This document shows, in pieces, positions 5,692 to 7,523 of a DNA stretch of 7,523 nucleotides. A model generated the notes under the pieces. It was not told where the DNA came from, did no database searches, and was given only the letters and a program-made list of their open reading frames with translations. Origin of the DNA: Patescibacteria group bacterium (GTDB taxonomy: Bacteria > Patescibacteriota > Minisyncoccia > Phycocordibacterales > PALSA-1337); assembly GCA_028871265.1 (NCBI GenBank), contig JAGWNR010000028.1:1-7523 (forward strand), in the 5' to 3' direction. Positions within the stretch are counted from its first letter, which is position 1. Every line of letters starts with the position of its first letter. A program made the translations under genes and the position numbers.

Positions 5692-5729
5692 AATGACCAA
5701 AGTTCAATAGTTATTGAGATTTGGTCATT
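5692..5729. other. Long imperfect hairpin between the solute-binding gene and rnj
   Basis: AATGACCAAA (5692-5701) pairs perfectly with TTTGGTCATT (5720-5729). After one mismatch, TTCAAT and ATTGAG arms (5703-5708 with 5713-5718) add six more pairs, one of them G-T, closing on AGTT. It lies 11 bases past the solute-binding gene stop and upstream of the rnj -10 boxes. No T run follows on either strand, so it is not a standard terminator. An mRNA 3'-end stabiliser, RNase processing site or operator are all possible. Confidence 0.55.
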
Positions 5730-5740
5730 AGCCACTATAT

Positions 5741-7498
5741 TTATAAATTTTGAAATATCGGCCAAATTCGATCTGTTTCAATGTACCAATCGGCAATGCC
5801 ATTAAAACGATCTGCAGGTGAAGAAACCGACATTATCGAAACGTTTTGAACTTTATCATCCATAACATAAATAAAGTCGGGTTCGTATATAAATATGGCC
5901 GGTACGTCAGACTTGAAAGTACTGTCAAACGCAGCCAATGCGGCTTTCAGGTCGGTGGAATTGGTGGCGGTGCGTATTGATGTCAATTCTCTATCGGCTG
6001 TACTATTAACATAACCGGCAATATTCAGCCCGGGTGCGTTTCTCTGAGAGGAATGCCAGAAGGCATATAAATCCAGACCATTGCCGACATATTCGCCAAA
6101 TAATAATGAATCATATTGTCTGGAGTCTATAGTGTTTTCCAAGTCTCCATATTCAAGCACGTTCACGGTAACACTGACACCGATAGATTGCCATTCGCTG
6201 GCCAATAAATGTGCGGTCGTTTTCAAATCCGGGGTATCGGCAGTGGTAATGGTAAAACTGAGTCTCTGTGTTTTCTTTGAGATTGTTTTTGCGTATATAC
6301 CGTCTGAACCCAGTTTCCAGCCGTCTTTTTCCAGAGTACTGGTAGCCAAAGCCACATTTTTGTCAAAACTATTTGTAGTGGATCCAGTTAATTTTTGTGA
6401 TGTTTGTGTGTCGGTTATTACCGGCGAATCAATTGGGTTGCCATAGCCACTAATCACTCTGTCTATAATGTCCTGTCGATTTACTGATAGTGAGAGTGCT
6501 TGTCGGACGGCTTTGTCGGTAAAAATCGGGTTTTGATTTTGGTTAAAGAATACACCAAACATTCTAGGAACCGGACTGACAAAAACCCGTGTCGCTTTAC
6601 TGGATGAAGCCAGAGTGGCGGCATCTTGGGGATTTACACTAGATAGGCTGTCGATTTCGCCGGCGGTAAATGCTTCAAAAGCGCGTGATTCATCGGGGTA
6701 AAATTGTAAGATAATTTTTGCAATGTGAGGCTCAATAATGGCGTGATCGTTTGGAACTAATGTGTATGATTGGGGTATGCCGTTGGCATCCTTTACAATT
6801 CCGGATACTTTGTACGGGCCATCACCTACAGGCTGAACGTTGTAGCTGCTAAATGCAAATTGGTCGTCATTTACGTTTTTCCAAATATGTTCTGGGATTA
6901 TACCCAGCGTAGTGTTTTGTAAAAATGTTTGATATGGCTGTTTGAGAATAAATTGCAGTTCGGTTTGACTGACTTTTTTTACTGTCACATCGGACCATGC
7001 GGCACGTTCGGGACTTTTTATGGCCAGATCCTGAATTTTACTAATTGTAAATATGACGTCATCCGTCGTAATCGGAGTTCCATCGTCGAAATGCAAATTT
7101 TTCTTTAATATAAAATCGTAAACCAAACCGTCTGACGAAACAGAATAGCTTTCGGCCAAATTTGGAACTAGTTTTCCGGAAATATTTTGTCGAAGCAGTC
7201 CTGAATAAATCAATTTGGTCAAGTCTTTATCAGTGTCGGTCGAAGCCAAAACAGGGTTAATGGTTCTGGGTACGCCGATTTCTCCTTCTGTCAATGTGCC
7301 GCCGTTTCGGGGAACGGTTATGAGAAAATATTGTGTCGCTGTATACGCCAGAATGAGAGCGGTGACCAAAGCAATAGTAGTAAAAAACAAAAAAACAATT
7401 TTTTCCGTCGCGGAAAATGATCGAAAAATATCTAATAATTTTTCACCGCCTTTCAAACGGAATTCCCGTCCAGAGGATGATAGAGGTTGATCGTTCAC
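5741..7498 (-). CDS. Membrane-anchored ABC-type peptide-binding protein (SBP_bac_5)
   Basis: This 585-residue protein belongs to the solute-binding family 5 (oligopeptide, dipeptide or nickel type). A cytoplasmic N-terminus (1-32) leads into one transmembrane helix (about 33-60, KIVFLFFTTIALVTALIL) and then the extracytoplasmic binding domain (66 to the end). Family marks include NGGTLTEGEIG, YSGLLR, LVPNLAESYSVSSDGLVYDF, the DDGTPITTDDVIFTI stretch (138-152), VGDGPYKV, AGEIDSL and the FTDKAVRQALSLSVNRQDIID stretch. There is no lipobox Cys, so it is held by the helix rather than a lipid. It would capture peptides outside the cell for an ABC importer, but no permease or ATPase gene is in this window. 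The start is taken as GTG at 7498, with TATCAT ending eight bases upstream and no Shine-Dalgarno site. The frame stays open to the window edge with no ATG, so a start further upstream cannot be excluded. It is followed by rnj 108 bp downstream. Confidence 0.92.
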   Translation of the reverse strand: MNDQPLSSSGREFRLKGGEKLLDIFRSFSATEKIVFLFFTTIALVTALILAYTATQYFLITVPRNGGTLTEGEIGVPRTINPVLASTDTDKDLTKLIYSGLLRQNISGKLVPNLAESYSVSSDGLVYDFILKKNLHFDDGTPITTDDVIFTISKIQDLAIKSPERAAWSDVTVKKVSQTELQFILKQPYQTFLQNTTLGIIPEHIWKNVNDDQFAFSSYNVQPVGDGPYKVSGIVKDANGIPQSYTLVPNDHAIIEPHIAKIILQFYPDESRAFEAFTAGEIDSLSSVNPQDAATLASSSKATRVFVSPVPRMFGVFFNQNQNPIFTDKAVRQALSLSVNRQDIIDRVISGYGNPIDSPVITDTQTSQKLTGSTTNSFDKNVALATSTLEKDGWKLGSDGIYAKTISKKTQRLSFTITTADTPDLKTTAHLLASEWQSIGVSVTVNVLEYGDLENTIDSRQYDSLLFGEYVGNGLDLYAFWHSSQRNAPGLNIAGYVNSTADRELTSIRTATNSTDLKAALAAFDSTFKSDVPAIFIYEPDFIYVMDDKVQNVSIMSVSSPADRFNGIADWYIETDRIWPIFQNL

Positions 7499-7523
7499 GG
7501 AGATTAATGATAGTGAATGGTAA

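Noticed and set aside
6081..6446. 121-residue plus-strand ORF opposite the solute-binding gene
   Set aside because: It is a shadow frame within a confident SBP_bac_5 gene, with no start signal of its own.
1584..7498. Recoded TGA (genetic code 25) as in some CPR lineages
   Set aside because: All recognised genes are complete with standard stops, and no conserved motif is interrupted by TGA.

Overview
The window looks like a piece of a Patescibacteria (CPR, Parcubacteria-type) genome. The main signs are a ribonuclease J with a long Arg/Pro/Ser-rich N-terminal tail, a membrane-anchored oligopeptide-type solute-binding protein with no permease genes beside it, small single-gene accessory units, TAA/TAG stops with no sign of recoded TGA, and core genes that lack Shine-Dalgarno sites. 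This assignment is inferred from gene style; no rRNA or other marker gene is present.

Left part (1-1585), plus strand, AT-rich and accessory in character. The last 14 codons of an upstream gene are followed by two tandem intrinsic terminators. Next comes a GC-rich element able to fold into a three-way junction (204-267), then a lone AT-rich gene (312-689) resembling the Barnase/EndoU/colicin/RelE-like nuclease group, closed by a strong hairpin terminator that can work in both directions. The gap at 728-993 holds a candidate minus-strand small RNA with its own sigma70-type promoter. A pair of unrecognised small genes follows (994-1266 and 1308-1538). They share an identical AGAAAGG ribosome-binding site and end in a terminator at 1558-1585.

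Right part (1584-7523), all minus strand. In transcription order it reads: solute-binding protein (SBP_bac_5 type), ribonuclease J, an MFS transporter, and an endonuclease/exonuclease/phosphatase-fold protein. The genes are 48-108 bp apart with AT-rich gaps, and each start has a -10-like box close upstream and no Shine-Dalgarno site, so each gene may have its own near-leaderless transcript rather than forming one tight operon. RNase J is the core housekeeping gene (mRNA decay and maturation). The SBP and MFS proteins fit the dependence of such organisms on imported peptides and metabolites.

Observations most worth a second look: three exactly 17-bp-spaced palindromes of form AGGTCnGACCT inside the phosphatase-fold gene; the three-way-junction element before the nuclease-like gene; the candidate minus-strand sRNA; and the contrast between Shine-Dalgarno-led small genes and Shine-Dalgarno-less core genes.
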